Assembly (NCBI RefSeq): GCF_001921205.1
Contig: NZ_MSIE01000005.1
Coordinates: 1 to 64,000, forward strand
Source of the DNA: Actinophytocola xanthii
GTDB taxonomy: Bacteria > Actinomycetota > Actinomycetes > Mycobacteriales > Pseudonocardiaceae
DNA length: 64,000 nucleotides
Reading direction: 5' to 3'
Part shown: positions 26,552 through 35,359 of the stretch, piece by piece
Position numbering within the stretch: position 1 is the first letter of the stretch
How the letters are laid out: every line of letters begins with the position of its first letter
Notes under the pieces: generated by a model
Database searches by the model: none
What the model was told of the DNA's origin: nothing
What the model saw: only the letters and a program-made list of their open reading frames with translations
Made by a program: the position numbers and the translations under genes

Positions 26552-27706
26552 TCAGGCCGCCGTGTCCGGCGCCCGGTCCTGGAGGGCGTGCCGGGCCAGC
26601 GTCGACACCACGTCGAGGAGCGAACCCCGGACACCGAAGGCCGCCCGTTGCAGCACGGCCCCGTTTCCGTTGCGCAGCACCCGGGTCAGCAGGGTGCGCG
26701 TCGCGCGCAGCTCGCCGGTGTCCGCGAGCACGGGTCTGACGTGGCGCAGGAGCTGGTTGAGCATCTCGGTCGCGGGCACCAGGCGCCCGCTGACCACGTC
26801 GAGGGCGGAACCGGTGACGCCGTCGCGGGCCGCTCGCCAGTACGCCGCGCGCAGGGCCTCGGCGCCGACGAGCGGCGCCGGTACCCCGGCGCGTACCGCG
26901 CGGACCGCGGTGGTGACCAGCCCACGCACCAGGACGGCCAGCAGGACAGTCCCGTCGACCGTCGCCGGGACGTCGCTCACCCGCACCTCGACCGTCGGCA
27001 GGTGCCAGGACGGCCGCACGTCCCAGTAGATCATTCCCGCGTCGAGCGCGACGCCGCTGTCGATCAGCATGGCGGTCGTCGCGGCGTACTCGTCGAGCGA
27101 GCGGAAGTACGGCGGCGCACCCCAGCAGGGCCACCGCGCGCACAGCACCGACCGCCAGCTGGCGTAGCCGGTGTCCACGCCGTCGTAGATCGGCGAGTTC
27201 GCCGACAACGCCAGGAGCACCGGCAGCCACGGCCGGAGGTGGTTGCCGACCTGAACAGCCGTCTCCCGGTCGGGGACGCCGACGTGCACGTGGCACCCGC
27301 ACACGCCGTGCTCGACGGCGAGCAACCCGAACTCCTCGACCATCCGCCGGTAGCGGTCGGCGTCGGTGACCTGCTGGCGCAGGGGTCCGGTCAGCGGCAC
27401 CCCGACCGGCAGGAGCTGGCCCCCGTTCTGCAGGGCGGCCGCGGCGGCGACCGCGCGGGCCGCGCGGAGCTGCGCACCCACCTCCCGCATGTCGTGGCAG
27501 ACCGGGGTGTTGACCTCCACCTGGGCGGTCGTGAGCTCGTAGTGCAGCTCCACCCCCATCTGCCCCGCCGCTCCGACGACGGCGGCGGCCGCGGGCAGCG
27601 GGGCGCCGGTGGCCGGGTCGACCACCAGGAACTCCTCCTCGACGCCCAGCGTCGGCGCGTCCTGGTCGTTCCGCTGCGGGGGGATGACGGGATCAAGATC
27701 GATCAT
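26552..27706 (-). CDS. Carboxylate-amine ligase of the YbdK/GCS2 family
   Basis: The 384-residue product (ATG 27706 after CCGGAGGCAGCAG) has the glutamate-cysteine ligase type 2 fold: APTLGVEEEFLVVDPATG at the N-terminus (metal/ATP glutamates), ELTTAQVEVNTPVCHDM, and CGCHVHVGVPDRE, then WHLPTVEVRVSDVPAT. Members ligate glutamate with an amine; YbdK has weak gamma-glutamylcysteine synthetase activity and EgtA acts in ergothioneine synthesis. No ergothioneine genes are adjacent, so the substrate stays open. The open frame extends upstream, but the ribosome-binding site and motif position fix this start. Confidence 0.88.
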   Translation of the reverse strand: MIDLDPVIPPQRNDQDAPTLGVEEEFLVVDPATGAPLPAAAAVVGAAGQMGVELHYELTTAQVEVNTPVCHDMREVGAQLRAARAVAAAAALQNGGQLLPVGVPLTGPLRQQVTDADRYRRMVEEFGLLAVEHGVCGCHVHVGVPDRETAVQVGNHLRPWLPVLLALSANSPIYDGVDTGYASWRSVLCARWPCWGAPPYFRSLDEYAATTAMLIDSGVALDAGMIYWDVRPSWHLPTVEVRVSDVPATVDGTVLLAVLVRGLVTTAVRAVRAGVPAPLVGAEALRAAYWRAARDGVTGSALDVVSGRLVPATEMLNQLLRHVRPVLADTGELRATRTLLTRVLRNGNGAVLQRAAFGVRGSLLDVVSTLARHALQDRAPDTAA

Positions 27707-27978
27707 GCTGCTGCCTCCGGGTGGTGGCAGGGCGGCCGTCGTGCCCAGGGGTGAGGCTCGGACGCCGCGAACGGGGTCGTAGTCGGCGCACTGTTTGGCC
27801 GTACGACGACGAAATGGCTGACGACGCCGCCCGGTTGGAGCGCCGAGTCCAGAGCTCGACTCACCACCGCTCCAGGATGGACGAACTCCGTTCCCCCTAT
27901 CGTGCGCCGCCGCGCGCTCCGGCGCCACCGGACGTTCGCCCGCACGCGTCCGGCGGAAGGGGTAAACCCGAGTAACAA
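27707..27978. other. Intergenic stretch upstream of the ligase gene
   Basis: No supported gene. Short frames on both strands have odd composition and no family similarity. It should hold the promoter for the minus-strand ligase gene; I could not pick a clear -35/-10 pair. Confidence 0.5.
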
Positions 27979-28012
27979 CACGGCGGCGCCGACCGAAGTC
28001 GACGCCGCCGTG
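27979..28012 (-). terminator. Terminator of the tRNA-Gln/tRNA-Glu unit
   Basis: Perfect arms CACGGCGGCG (27979-27988) and CGCCGCCGTG (28003-28012), with an inner GAC-CGAA-GTC hairpin, lie 10 bases past the tRNA-Glu 3' end. On the minus strand TTGTT follows. Confidence 0.75.
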
Positions 28013-28021
28013 CGGTATCTG

Positions 28022-28094
28022 TAGCCCCGACGGGATTTGAACCCGCGCTACCGCCTTGAGAGGGCGGCGTCCTAGGCCGCTAGACGACGGGGCC
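28022..28094 (-). tRNA. tRNA-Glu (CTC)
   Basis: A 73-base cloverleaf: acceptor GGCCCCG pairs with CGGGGCT (one G-U), discriminator A, D-arm GTCTAGCGGCCTAGGAC, anticodon loop with CTC, and T-arm GCGGGTTCAAATCCCGT. No CCA is encoded. It lies downstream of tRNA-Gln and close to gltX, the enzyme that charges it. Confidence 0.93.
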
Positions 28095-28138
28095 AGGATC
28101 AGAGGGAACCTTATCAGTATCTGATTTTGTTCTCTCTG

Positions 28139-28210
28139 CTGGGGTACCAGGACTCGAACCTAGACTAACTGAACCAGAATCAGTCGTGCTGCCAATTACA
28201 CCATACCCCA
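28139..28210 (-). tRNA. tRNA-Gln (CTG)
   Basis: A 72-base cloverleaf: acceptor TGGGGTA pairs with TACCCCA, discriminator G, D-loop AATTGGCAGC, anticodon CTG in GATTCTGGTTC, T-arm AGGTTCGAGTCCT. It is first in the two-tRNA unit. In many actinobacteria this tRNA is first mischarged with Glu by GltX and then amidated by GatCAB. Confidence 0.93.
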
Positions 28211-28247
28211 CCAGCACCGCGGATCCTGGGTCGTCGTCGCCGTCGAC

Positions 28248-29114
28248 TCACTCGCCGTAGTGCCGGGAAGAGATGTTAGACCACACCTCCCGGGGACCGG
28301 AAATCGGATCCCCGTGCCGGGCGTACGCGCCGGCCAGATCGGGTGTCCGGTACTCGGTGACCAGCAGCTCCGGCAGGTCGGCGAGCGTCTCGATGACCGC
28401 GATCCCGGTGGCCGGCCGGGCGTCGTCGTGCGAGCGGTTGAGCCAGACGCCGTGCAGGCCCGCGTTCCTGGCGCCCAGCGCGTCGGCCTCCAACAGGTCG
28501 CCGACGTGCATGACATGGGCGACCGGAACCTCCATCCGCGCACATGCCGTGTGGAAGATCACTGGATCGGGCTTCGCGGCGCCCAGCTCGCCGGCGATGA
28601 CGACCGCGTCGAAGAAGCGGGCGATGCCCAGCTTCTCCAGCTTCGCCCGCTGGTGCGCGCCCGAGGCGTTTGTCACAGCCGCCAGCTTGAGCCCGGCGGC
28701 ACGTAACCAGTCCAGGCACGGCAGCGCGTCCTCGAACAGCCGCCAGCTGGCCCGCAGCCGGGAGCTGCGCCGCCGCTCGAGGTCGGCGACCAGCTCGTCG
28801 TCCAGCAGGGCACCGAGGTCGGCGAAGAACGCCTGGGTCCGCGCCTGGTGCATGTCCTCGTAGGCGAGGTCCCCGGCGACGACCTTGGCCACGTGCTCGT
28901 CGGTGGTGCGCTGCCAGCGCAACCACATGTCGTCTCGGCCGATCATGTCCGACAGCGCCCTGCGCGCGGTCGCGGTGAAGTCCACCAACGTGTCGTCGAT
29001 GTCCAGGCAGACGGCGTGAACTGTGGCGGGCCGGTGCTCCGGACCCTCCCCGCGCGTCAACCTGCGGGCAACCGAGGAGGCCCCGGCGGGGAATGGCACA
29101 AGCCCAAAGGTCAT
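28248..29114 (-). CDS. HAD-superfamily hydrolase
   Basis: The 288-residue product has all four HAD motifs: DIDDTLVDF (I, about 38-46, nucleophile and acid/base Asp), AVTNASG (II), the lysine in GAAKPDPVIF (III) and MHVGDLLEADALGA (IV). A helical cap lies between I and II, as in phosphoglycolate phosphatase/pyrimidine 5'-nucleotidase types. Substrate not predictable. The first about 30 residues may not be translated; a later in-frame GTG is possible. It lies between the tRNA genes and gltX on the same strand. Confidence 0.85.
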   Translation of the reverse strand: MTFGLVPFPAGASSVARRLTRGEGPEHRPATVHAVCLDIDDTLVDFTATARRALSDMIGRDDMWLRWQRTTDEHVAKVVAGDLAYEDMHQARTQAFFADLGALLDDELVADLERRRSSRLRASWRLFEDALPCLDWLRAAGLKLAAVTNASGAHQRAKLEKLGIARFFDAVVIAGELGAAKPDPVIFHTACARMEVPVAHVMHVGDLLEADALGARNAGLHGVWLNRSHDDARPATGIAVIETLADLPELLVTEYRTPDLAGAYARHGDPISGPREVWSNISSRHYGE

Positions 29115-29257
29115 CAGGCGAGGCTAGGCCTTGGCCGGCCTCCGCCGATTCGGCTAAGGAGGTGATTTCTGGCCAACTGACACGATTAAGTTGACACCAT
29201 GCCCGCGTCCGTTGACTAGGCTGTATCGCTTCTTGTCAGCGGTCCGTTACCCGTCTG

Positions 29258-30742
29258 TCAGCTCCGCGCACGCCGCAACCGGCTCAGTGACCGCTCCCGG
29301 CCAAGCAACTCCAGGGACTCGTACAGCGGCGGCGAGACAGTGCGACCGCTCGTGGCGACGCGAACCGCCGCGAACGCCTTGCGGGGCTTGAGCCCGAGGC
29401 CCTCGATCAGCGCGACTCGCAGCGCCTCCTCGATCGAGGCCGCGGTCCACTCGGCGACGCCGTCCAGCGCCACGATCGCCGCGTCCAGGACCGGCTCGGC
29501 GTCAGCGCCGAGGGCCTTGCCGGCGGCGGCGGGCTCGGGCGCGAACTCCTCCTCGCGGACGAACAGGAACCGGACCATCTCCACCGCGTCGGACAGTACG
29601 GTCACTCGTTCACGAACAAGAGGGCCAATTCCGGCAAGAAGCGCCATCTGCTCGTCCGACGGAGTCTCCGGAAAGAGTTTGGCGGAAATCAGGTATGGCA
29701 CGAGCCGGTCGACGAAATCGGACTCGGAAAGGCGCCGGATGTGTTCGGCGTTGATTGCCTCGGCCTTTTTCTGGTCGAACCGCGCCGGATTCGCGCTCAC
29801 CCGGGAGATGTCGAAGGCGGCGACCATCTCCTCCATCGTGAAGACGTCCCGGTCCTCGGCGATCGCCCAGCCGAGCAGCGCGAGGTAGTTGAGCATCCCC
29901 TCGGGCAGGAAGCCGCGCTCGCGGTGGTGGAACAGGTTGGACTCGGGGTCGCGCTTGGACAGCTTCTTGTTCCCCTCCCCGCGCACCAGCGGCAGGTGGC
30001 CGAACAGGGGGGTGAACGTGGTGACGCCGATCCGGCGCAGGGCGCCGTAGAGGGCGATCTGGCGCGGGGTGGACGGCAGCAGGTCCTCGCCGCGCAGGAC
30101 GTGGGTGATGCCCATCAGGGCGTCGTCGACCGGGTTGGTGAAGGGGTAGAGCGGGGCGCCGTTGGCTCGGACGAGGACCGGGTCGGGCACGCTGCCCGCC
30201 CGGAACACGACCTCCCCGCGCACGAGGTCGGTGAACGCGATGTCCTCGTCGGGCATGCGCAGCCGCAGCACGGGCTCACGACCCTCCGCGCGGAGCTGGG
30301 ACCTCTGCTGCTCGGTGAGCTCGCGGTCGGCGTTGTCGTAGCCGAGCTTGGGGTCCTGCCCCGCCGCACGACGCCGGGCCTCGACCTCCTCGCTGGTGGA
30401 GAAGGACTCGTAGAGCTCCCCCGCCTCCAGCAGCCGGCGGGCGATCTCCCGGTAGGTCTCCGAGCGCTCGCTCTGCCGGTACGGGGCGTGCGGGCCGCCG
30501 ACCTCCGGGCCCTCGTCCCAGTCCAGGCGCAGCCAACGCAGGGCGTCCAGCAGGGCGCGGTAGCTGTCCTCGGAGTCCCGCGCGGCGTCGGTGTCCTCGA
30601 TGCGGAAGACGAGCTTGCCCCCGTGGTGCCGGGCGAAGGCCCAGTTGAACAGCACTGTGCGGATCAGCCCGACGTGCGGCGTGCCGGTGGGCGAGGGCGA
30701 GAAGCGGGCCCGGACTTCCCCGGGGTGTGTTGCGTTACTCAT
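29258..30742 (-). CDS. gltX: Glutamyl-tRNA synthetase
   Basis: GltX charges tRNA-Glu (and usually tRNA-Gln in organisms using GatCAB). The 494-residue product has the class I signature [17 protein letters not shown] (HIGH-equivalent, here HVGL), [31 protein letters not shown] and the KMSKS-equivalent [18 protein letters not shown]. The C-terminal anticodon-binding domain ends [34 protein letters not shown]. Complete length. It is encoded just upstream of the tRNA-Gln/tRNA-Glu genes, as in mycobacteria. Confidence 0.96.
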   Translation of the reverse strand: MSNATHPGEVRARFSPSPTGTPHVGLIRTVLFNWAFARHHGGKLVFRIEDTDAARDSEDSYRALLDALRWLRLDWDEGPEVGGPHAPYRQSERSETYREIARRLLEAGELYESFSTSEEVEARRRAAGQDPKLGYDNADRELTEQQRSQLRAEGREPVLRLRMPDEDIAFTDLVRGEVVFRAGSVPDPVLVRANGAPLYPFTNPVDDALMGITHVLRGEDLLPSTPRQIALYGALRRIGVTTFTPLFGHLPLVRGEGNKKLSKRDPESNLFHHRERGFLPEGMLNYLALLGWAIAEDRDVFTMEEMVAAFDISRVSANPARFDQKKAEAINAEHIRRLSESDFVDRLVPYLISAKLFPETPSDEQMALLAGIGPLVRERVTVLSDAVEMVRFLFVREEEFAPEPAAAGKALGADAEPVLDAAIVALDGVAEWTAASIEEALRVALIEGLGLKPRKAFAAVRVATSGRTVSPPLYESLELLGRERSLSRLRRARS

Positions 30743-30796
30743 GGCCCGATCAGCGTATTCGCCTTGACGCGCACCGCACGCGGCGGCATCCTGAAC

Positions 30797-30818
30797 TTAT
30801 TCAACACAAGATGAATAA
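30797..30818. promoter_or_regulatory. Operator-like inverted repeat before the FAD monooxygenase
   Basis: TTATTCA (30797-30803) and TGAATAA (30812-30818) are perfect 7-base arms with an 8-base spacer, directly before the GGAGGGG ribosome-binding site. The AT-rich dyad stands out in this GC-rich DNA and looks like a TetR/MarR-type site; a TTGACG (-35-like) lies at 30764-30769. No regulator gene is adjacent. Confidence 0.6.
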
Positions 30819-30829
30819 CTGGAGGGGTC

Positions 30830-32053
30830 ATGGAGAGGACGACATGTGTCATCGCGGGCGGCGGCCCGGCGGGCATGGTGCTGGGACTGCTGCTGGCACG
30901 GGCGGGAGTGGAGGTGCAGGTCCTGGAGAAGCACGCGGACTTCCTGCGTGACTTCCGGGGCGACACCGTGCACGCCTCGACGATCCGGCTGATGGACGAG
31001 CTGGGGCTGGGCGAGGAGTTCCGTGCGCTGCCGCAGAGCAGGCTGGAGCGCATCGCGTTCCCGGACCCGGCCGGCGGCGCGGCCGTCATCGGGGAGTTCA
31101 CCCGACTGCGCCCGCCCTACAACTATGTGGCGATGGTGCCCCAGTGGGACTTCCTCGACCTGCTCGCCGACGCGGGGAAGAACGAGCCGACGTTCACGCT
31201 CCGGATGAACACCGCGGTCACCTCGCTGGTGCGGGAGGGCGGCCGGGTAGCGGGCGTGCGCTACCGAACGGCCGACGGCACCGAGGGCGAGATCAGGGCG
31301 GCGCTCACGGTGGGCTGCGACGGGCGTACCTCGGTCCTGCGCGAGCAGGCCGGGCTGGTGCCCCGGGAGTTCCCGGTCTCGTTCGACGTGGGGTGGTTCC
31401 GCCTCCCCCGTCCGGAGGAGGGCGGCGCGGTGAGCGGCGTGCAGGCCCACATCGAGGGCCACGACGTCCTGCTGCTCATCAACCGGGGCGACTACTACCA
31501 GGCGGCGTACCTGGTCAAGAAGGGCGAGGAGGCCGCCCTGCGTGCGGCGGGGGTGGAGCGCTTCCGGGAGCGGGTGGCCACGCTGGCGCCCGAGATGGCC
31601 GACCGCGTGCGGTCGATCGCCTCGATGGACGAGGTCCGGATGCTCGACGTCCGGGTGAACCGGCTCCGGCGCTGGCACACCGAAGGGCTCCTGCTGATCG
31701 GCGACGCCGCCCATGCCATGTCCCCGCTCGGCGGTGTCGGCGTCAACCTCGCCGTACAGGACGCCGTCGCCACCGCCACCCTGCTGGCCGAACCGCTGGC
31801 GCGCGGCCGGGTCAGCTCGGCCGAACTGGCCAGGGTCCGGCGCCGCCGCTGGCTGCCCACGGTCATCACCCAGGGCATGCAGCGGTTCCTGCAGGGCGCG
31901 GTCATCGGCCCGGTGCTCAGCGGCGAACGCGAGACGTTCCCGAAGCCGCCGATGGTGCTCACCCGCCGGTTCCCGGCGCTGCGGAAGATCCCGGCCTACA
32001 TCGTGGCGATCGGGCCGCGACCCGAGCACGCACCGGCGTTCGCCCGCCGCTGA
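30830..32053 (+). CDS. FAD-dependent monooxygenase (PHBH fold)
   Basis: The 407-residue product (ATG after ACTGGAGGGGTC) is a group A aromatic hydroxylase-like flavoprotein. It has the N-terminal Rossmann motif VIAGGGPAGMVLGLLLARAG, the DG motif in VGCDGRTSVLREQAGL, and the GD motif LLIGDAAHAMSPLGGVGVNL. Such enzymes hydroxylate small aromatics or modify antibiotics with NAD(P)H and O2; the substrate cannot be read from the sequence. The isolated position with its own operator suggests an inducible detoxification or catabolic role. Confidence 0.88.
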   Translation: MERTTCVIAGGGPAGMVLGLLLARAGVEVQVLEKHADFLRDFRGDTVHASTIRLMDELGLGEEFRALPQSRLERIAFPDPAGGAAVIGEFTRLRPPYNYVAMVPQWDFLDLLADAGKNEPTFTLRMNTAVTSLVREGGRVAGVRYRTADGTEGEIRAALTVGCDGRTSVLREQAGLVPREFPVSFDVGWFRLPRPEEGGAVSGVQAHIEGHDVLLLINRGDYYQAAYLVKKGEEAALRAAGVERFRERVATLAPEMADRVRSIASMDEVRMLDVRVNRLRRWHTEGLLLIGDAAHAMSPLGGVGVNLAVQDAVATATLLAEPLARGRVSSAELARVRRRRWLPTVITQGMQRFLQGAVIGPVLSGERETFPKPPMVLTRRFPALRKIPAYIVAIGPRPEHAPAFARR

Positions 32054-32072
32054 GCAGGCCTGCCCACGGCGG

Positions 32073-33440
32073 TCAGCACTCGATCACGTTCACGGCCAGG
32101 CCGCCGCGGGCCGTCTCCTTGTACTTGACCTTCATGTCCCGGCCGGTCTCCCGCATGGTCTTGATGACCTTGTCCAGGGAGACCACCTGGTTGCCGTCGC
32201 CGTGCAGGGCCATCCGCGCGGCGTTGATGGCCTTCACCGAGGCCATCGCGTTGCGTTCGATGCACGGGATCTGCACCAGCCCGCCGACCGGGTCGCAGGT
32301 GAGTCCCAGGTTGTGCTCCATGCCGATCTCGGCGGCGTTCTCGACCTGCTCCGGGGTGCCGCCGAGCACCTCGCACAGGCCGGCCGCGGCCATCGAGCAG
32401 GCCGAGCCGACCTCGCCCTGGCACCCCACCTCGGCGCCGGAGATCGACGCGGTCTCCTTGTAGATCACGCCGATCGCCCCCGCGGTGAGCAGGAAACGCA
32501 CGACGCCCTCGGGCGAGGCGCCGGGCACGAACCTCGCGTAGTAGTGCAGGACGGAGGGGATGATGCCGGCGGCGCCGTTGGTCGGCGCGGTGACCACGCG
32601 GCCGCCGGAGGCGTTCTCCTCGTTGACCGCCAGCGCGAACAGGTTCACCCAGTCCATCACCCGCAGCGGGTCGGTGGAGTAGGGGTCGGTGGACAGGCGG
32701 GCGTACATCTCCTGGGCCCGGCGCCGGACCTTGAGCCCGCCCGGGAGCACGCCGCCGCGGGTGAAGCCGCTGCGGACGCACTCCTGCATGACGTCCCAGA
32801 TCCCGAGCAGGCCGTCGCGGACCTCGTCGGCCGAGCGCCACGCGCACTCGTTCGCCAGCATCACCTCGCTGACGGCCATCCCGGTGAGCCGGCAGTGAGC
32901 CAGCAGCTCGGCGCCGGTGCGGAACGGGTACGCGACCTCGGTGTCGTCCGACTTGATCCGGTCGGCGCCGCTGGCCTGCTCGTCGACCACGAAACCGCCG
33001 CCGACCGAGTAGTAGGTGCGTTCCTTCGACCAGTCCCGCCCGGTCGCGAGGAACCGCATGCCGTTGGGGTGGAAGGGAAGGCTGCGGCGGCGGTGCAGCA
33101 CGAGGTGCGTGTCGGGGTCGAAGGCGATCTCGTGCCGGCCGAGCAGGGCGAGCCGGCGGGTCGCGCGCACCTGTTCCACCCGCTCGGCCACCGTGTCGGT
33201 GTCGACCGTCTCCGGCGCCTCACCCGCAAGCCCGAGGAGCACGGCCCGGTCACTGCCGTGGCCGTGGCCGGTGGCACCGAGCGAGCCGAACAGCTCGGCA
33301 CGCAGCTCGGTCACCGCGGGCAGCAGCCCGTCGGCGGCCAACCCCTCGACGAAGGTGCGGGCGGCACGCATCGGGCCGACCGTGTGCGAGCTCGAGGGTC
33401 CGATCCCGATGCTGAAGAGGTCGAACACACTGATCGTCAC
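32073..33440 (-). CDS. sdaA: L-serine dehydratase, iron-sulfur type (single chain)
   Basis: The enzyme deaminates L-serine to pyruvate and ammonia with an oxygen-sensitive [4Fe-4S] cluster. The 455-residue product (GTG 33440) has the beta-subunit part first ([24 protein letters not shown]) and the alpha part after about 180. Likely cluster cysteines are in [14 protein letters not shown] and [10 protein letters not shown], plus [11 protein letters not shown]. The end, [20 protein letters not shown], finishes in the conserved C-terminal Cys that plugs the active site in related enzymes. It is divergent from a multi-pass membrane protein over a gap with a large palindrome. Confidence 0.94.
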   Translation of the reverse strand: MTISVFDLFSIGIGPSSSHTVGPMRAARTFVEGLAADGLLPAVTELRAELFGSLGATGHGHGSDRAVLLGLAGEAPETVDTDTVAERVEQVRATRRLALLGRHEIAFDPDTHLVLHRRRSLPFHPNGMRFLATGRDWSKERTYYSVGGGFVVDEQASGADRIKSDDTEVAYPFRTGAELLAHCRLTGMAVSEVMLANECAWRSADEVRDGLLGIWDVMQECVRSGFTRGGVLPGGLKVRRRAQEMYARLSTDPYSTDPLRVMDWVNLFALAVNEENASGGRVVTAPTNGAAGIIPSVLHYYARFVPGASPEGVVRFLLTAGAIGVIYKETASISGAEVGCQGEVGSACSMAAAGLCEVLGGTPEQVENAAEIGMEHNLGLTCDPVGGLVQIPCIERNAMASVKAINAARMALHGDGNQVVSLDKVIKTMRETGRDMKVKYKETARGGLAVNVIEC

Positions 33441-33481
33441 CGCACCGTCCCGACTTCCTCGTCGACTCCTGTCCAGCACAT

Positions 33482-33523
33482 GGTAGGTCGGACCAGGACG
33501 TACGTCCTGGCGTTCGGCCTACC
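33482..33523. promoter_or_regulatory. Large palindrome between sdaA and a membrane-protein gene
   Basis: CCAGGACGTACGTCCTGG (33493-33510) is a perfect 18-base palindrome, flanked by outer arms GGTAGG (33482-33487) and CCTACC (33518-33523). GACGTACGT recurs at about 33555. The site could be a regulator-binding region for either divergent gene, or a strong hairpin in the RNA. Confidence 0.55.
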
Positions 33524-33580
33524 CACCCGGGCGGCCCGCTGCCAGGATGTGATCGACGTACGTGCTCGGTGGGGGAGAAC

Positions 33581-34909
33581 ATGAACGGTCGCATCCTGGT
33601 CGGGTTGGCCGCGGCGAACCTCGGCCTCCTGTTCGTCGCCGACGAGAACCTCTCCCAGGTGGCGGCGGTGCTGCGGGGCGGCTCGACCGTCGTACACGCC
33701 CGGTACGCGCCGGTGTTCGCGGCGGTCGTCGGACTGCTCGCCTGGCAGTTGGCGCCACGGCGCTCGTGGTCCTGGTTGCTGCTCGCCGGCGCACTCTGCG
33801 CCGTGCCCAGGGCGCTGCGTCGCCTCGAGGGCGGGTCGGTGCCGCTGCGGGTCGGCATCGAGCAGTGGTTCGACGCCGCCGCCCCGGTGTTGACGCTGAT
33901 CGGCATCCTCGGCGCCGCCACGCTCGGCTGGCGGGCGGGGCACCGCGGGGCCGCCGCCGCACTCGTGGGTATGGCCGCGGCGCTTCCCCTGCTGCCGGCG
34001 GCGCTGCTGCACAGCTATTCGCCGTGGTTCTCCGTCGACCTCCAGCCGCTTCTGGTCGCGGTGTGTACCGGGGTCGGCCTGCTGGCCTCGGTGGCCGCCG
34101 CGGTCGCCGTGTTCGTGCGGACCCCGCCGGAGTGCCCGTCGCCGGCCTGGCGGGTGACGCTGGCGGGGTGTCTGGCGGCAGCCGCTCCCCTGGTCACCCG
34201 CATCTGGGAGCCGCTGCCGCCGACGAGGCTGCCGGAGGACGCGATCCTCTACCGGTCGCTCACGTTTGCCGCACTCGGGCTCGTCGCCGGCGTGATCGCC
34301 GGCCGGCGGGTACTGCTCGCCGCCACGGCCGTGGGGCTGTCACTGGGGATCTTCGGCCTGGCTTTCCTGTTCGCCCTCATCGTGGTGTTCCAGACGCCCG
34401 CCCTGGCGGCACTGGTCCTGGTGGTCGGCGTGGCCGCGGGCGTCCTGCTGGCACTGCCGGCCCGGCGCGCGGCGGTCGGCCTCGCCGCCCTGGTCCTGGT
34501 CGCGGCCGGCCTGACCGTGCTGTTCTTCCAGGTCGACGTGGTGGGCGCGTTCGCCACCCCCACCGAGACGATGGTGGCCTGGCTGACGCCGGTGCTGTTC
34601 CCGCTCGCCATCGTGGCCGCCGTGACCGTCGCGGGGGCCGCCGGAACCGCGCTCGCCGACCGGTCGGCCACCCCGGCCGCGCTCGCCGGCCTCGCGACCC
34701 CGTTCGCGCTCCTGGCGCTCGCCGTGATCACCCTGCGCTGGGAGCTCCAGGCCGACGCCCGGGCACAACCGCCCGACATCCTGCTGCTGGGCGTGGCCGG
34801 CCTGGGGATCGCCGCGCTCGCCCTGCTCGGCCTCACCGTCGCCGGCCGGCGGCCGACCCTCGAAGCCCCGCGGGACGAGCCGGACCAGCAACCCGCGGCA
34901 GTCTCCTGA
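33581..34909 (+). CDS. Multi-pass membrane protein, unknown function
   Basis: From ATG 33581 (after GGGGGAGAAC) the product has 442 residues and about 12 hydrophobic segments, with Arg-rich cytoplasmic turns such as APRRSWSW and PARRAA. No transporter signature, catalytic motif or known domain is visible. The C-terminus is acidic and short (APRDEPDQQPAAVS). It shares a promoter gap with sdaA, but I see no functional link. Alternatives include an uncharacterised permease or a membrane-sensing protein. Confidence 0.75.
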   Translation: MNGRILVGLAAANLGLLFVADENLSQVAAVLRGGSTVVHARYAPVFAAVVGLLAWQLAPRRSWSWLLLAGALCAVPRALRRLEGGSVPLRVGIEQWFDAAAPVLTLIGILGAATLGWRAGHRGAAAALVGMAAALPLLPAALLHSYSPWFSVDLQPLLVAVCTGVGLLASVAAAVAVFVRTPPECPSPAWRVTLAGCLAAAAPLVTRIWEPLPPTRLPEDAILYRSLTFAALGLVAGVIAGRRVLLAATAVGLSLGIFGLAFLFALIVVFQTPALAALVLVVGVAAGVLLALPARRAAVGLAALVLVAAGLTVLFFQVDVVGAFATPTETMVAWLTPVLFPLAIVAAVTVAGAAGTALADRSATPAALAGLATPFALLALAVITLRWELQADARAQPPDILLLGVAGLGIAALALLGLTVAGRRPTLEAPRDEPDQQPAAVS

Positions 34910-35008
34910 GGCGATTTTCACGGATGACGTTTCCCACCCGGCGGCCGGGGGTACCAGCAGGGAACCGGCCCGGGAGGGGTTGCCCGGCCACGGACGCATG
35001 GAGTCGCC

Positions 35009-35272
35009 ATGCTCAGTCATGACGAAGACCGTCACCTCCGAGCGATCGAGCAGTGGTTCGAGACCGACGACCCTGCCCTGGCCCGCATGCTGCGCACACA
35101 CCAGCCGCCTCCCCAGCTCCACCAGCGAAGGGCGGCCCGCGTCGCCGTGGACGTGGTCGGCGGGCTCATGTTCGTGATCGGCGCCCTGGCGGCCGCCGGT
35201 GTCCTGGTCGTCCTCGGCACACTGCTGATCTCGGTCGGGGTGGGCCTGCACCTGGCGGCCCGCGGCTCGTAG
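35009..35272 (+). CDS. DUF3040 small membrane protein
   Basis: The 87-residue product starts LSHDEDRHLRAIEQWFETDDP, the signature of DUF3040, common in actinobacteria. After about 45 soluble residues come two close hydrophobic segments (VAVDVVGGLMFVIGALAAAGVLVVLGTLLISVGVGLHL) forming a hairpin. The family has no known function. Start codon ATG 35009 is supported by the family-specific N-terminus. It stands alone. Confidence 0.88.
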   Translation: MLSHDEDRHLRAIEQWFETDDPALARMLRTHQPPPQLHQRRAARVAVDVVGGLMFVIGALAAAGVLVVLGTLLISVGVGLHLAARGS

Positions 35273-35359
35273 CCGCTCCGGCCGCGCGCCGTCCCAGCGC
35301 CGGCCACCCGATCGAATGATCTCGACGGAACTCCGGGCACGAGTGCGCATACTGCACAC

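Noticed and set aside
29115-29257. TTGACA-like element (about 29193) on the plus strand near gltX
   Set aside because: No plus-strand gene or RNA follows; it would only run antisense to gltX, so a chance match is more likely.
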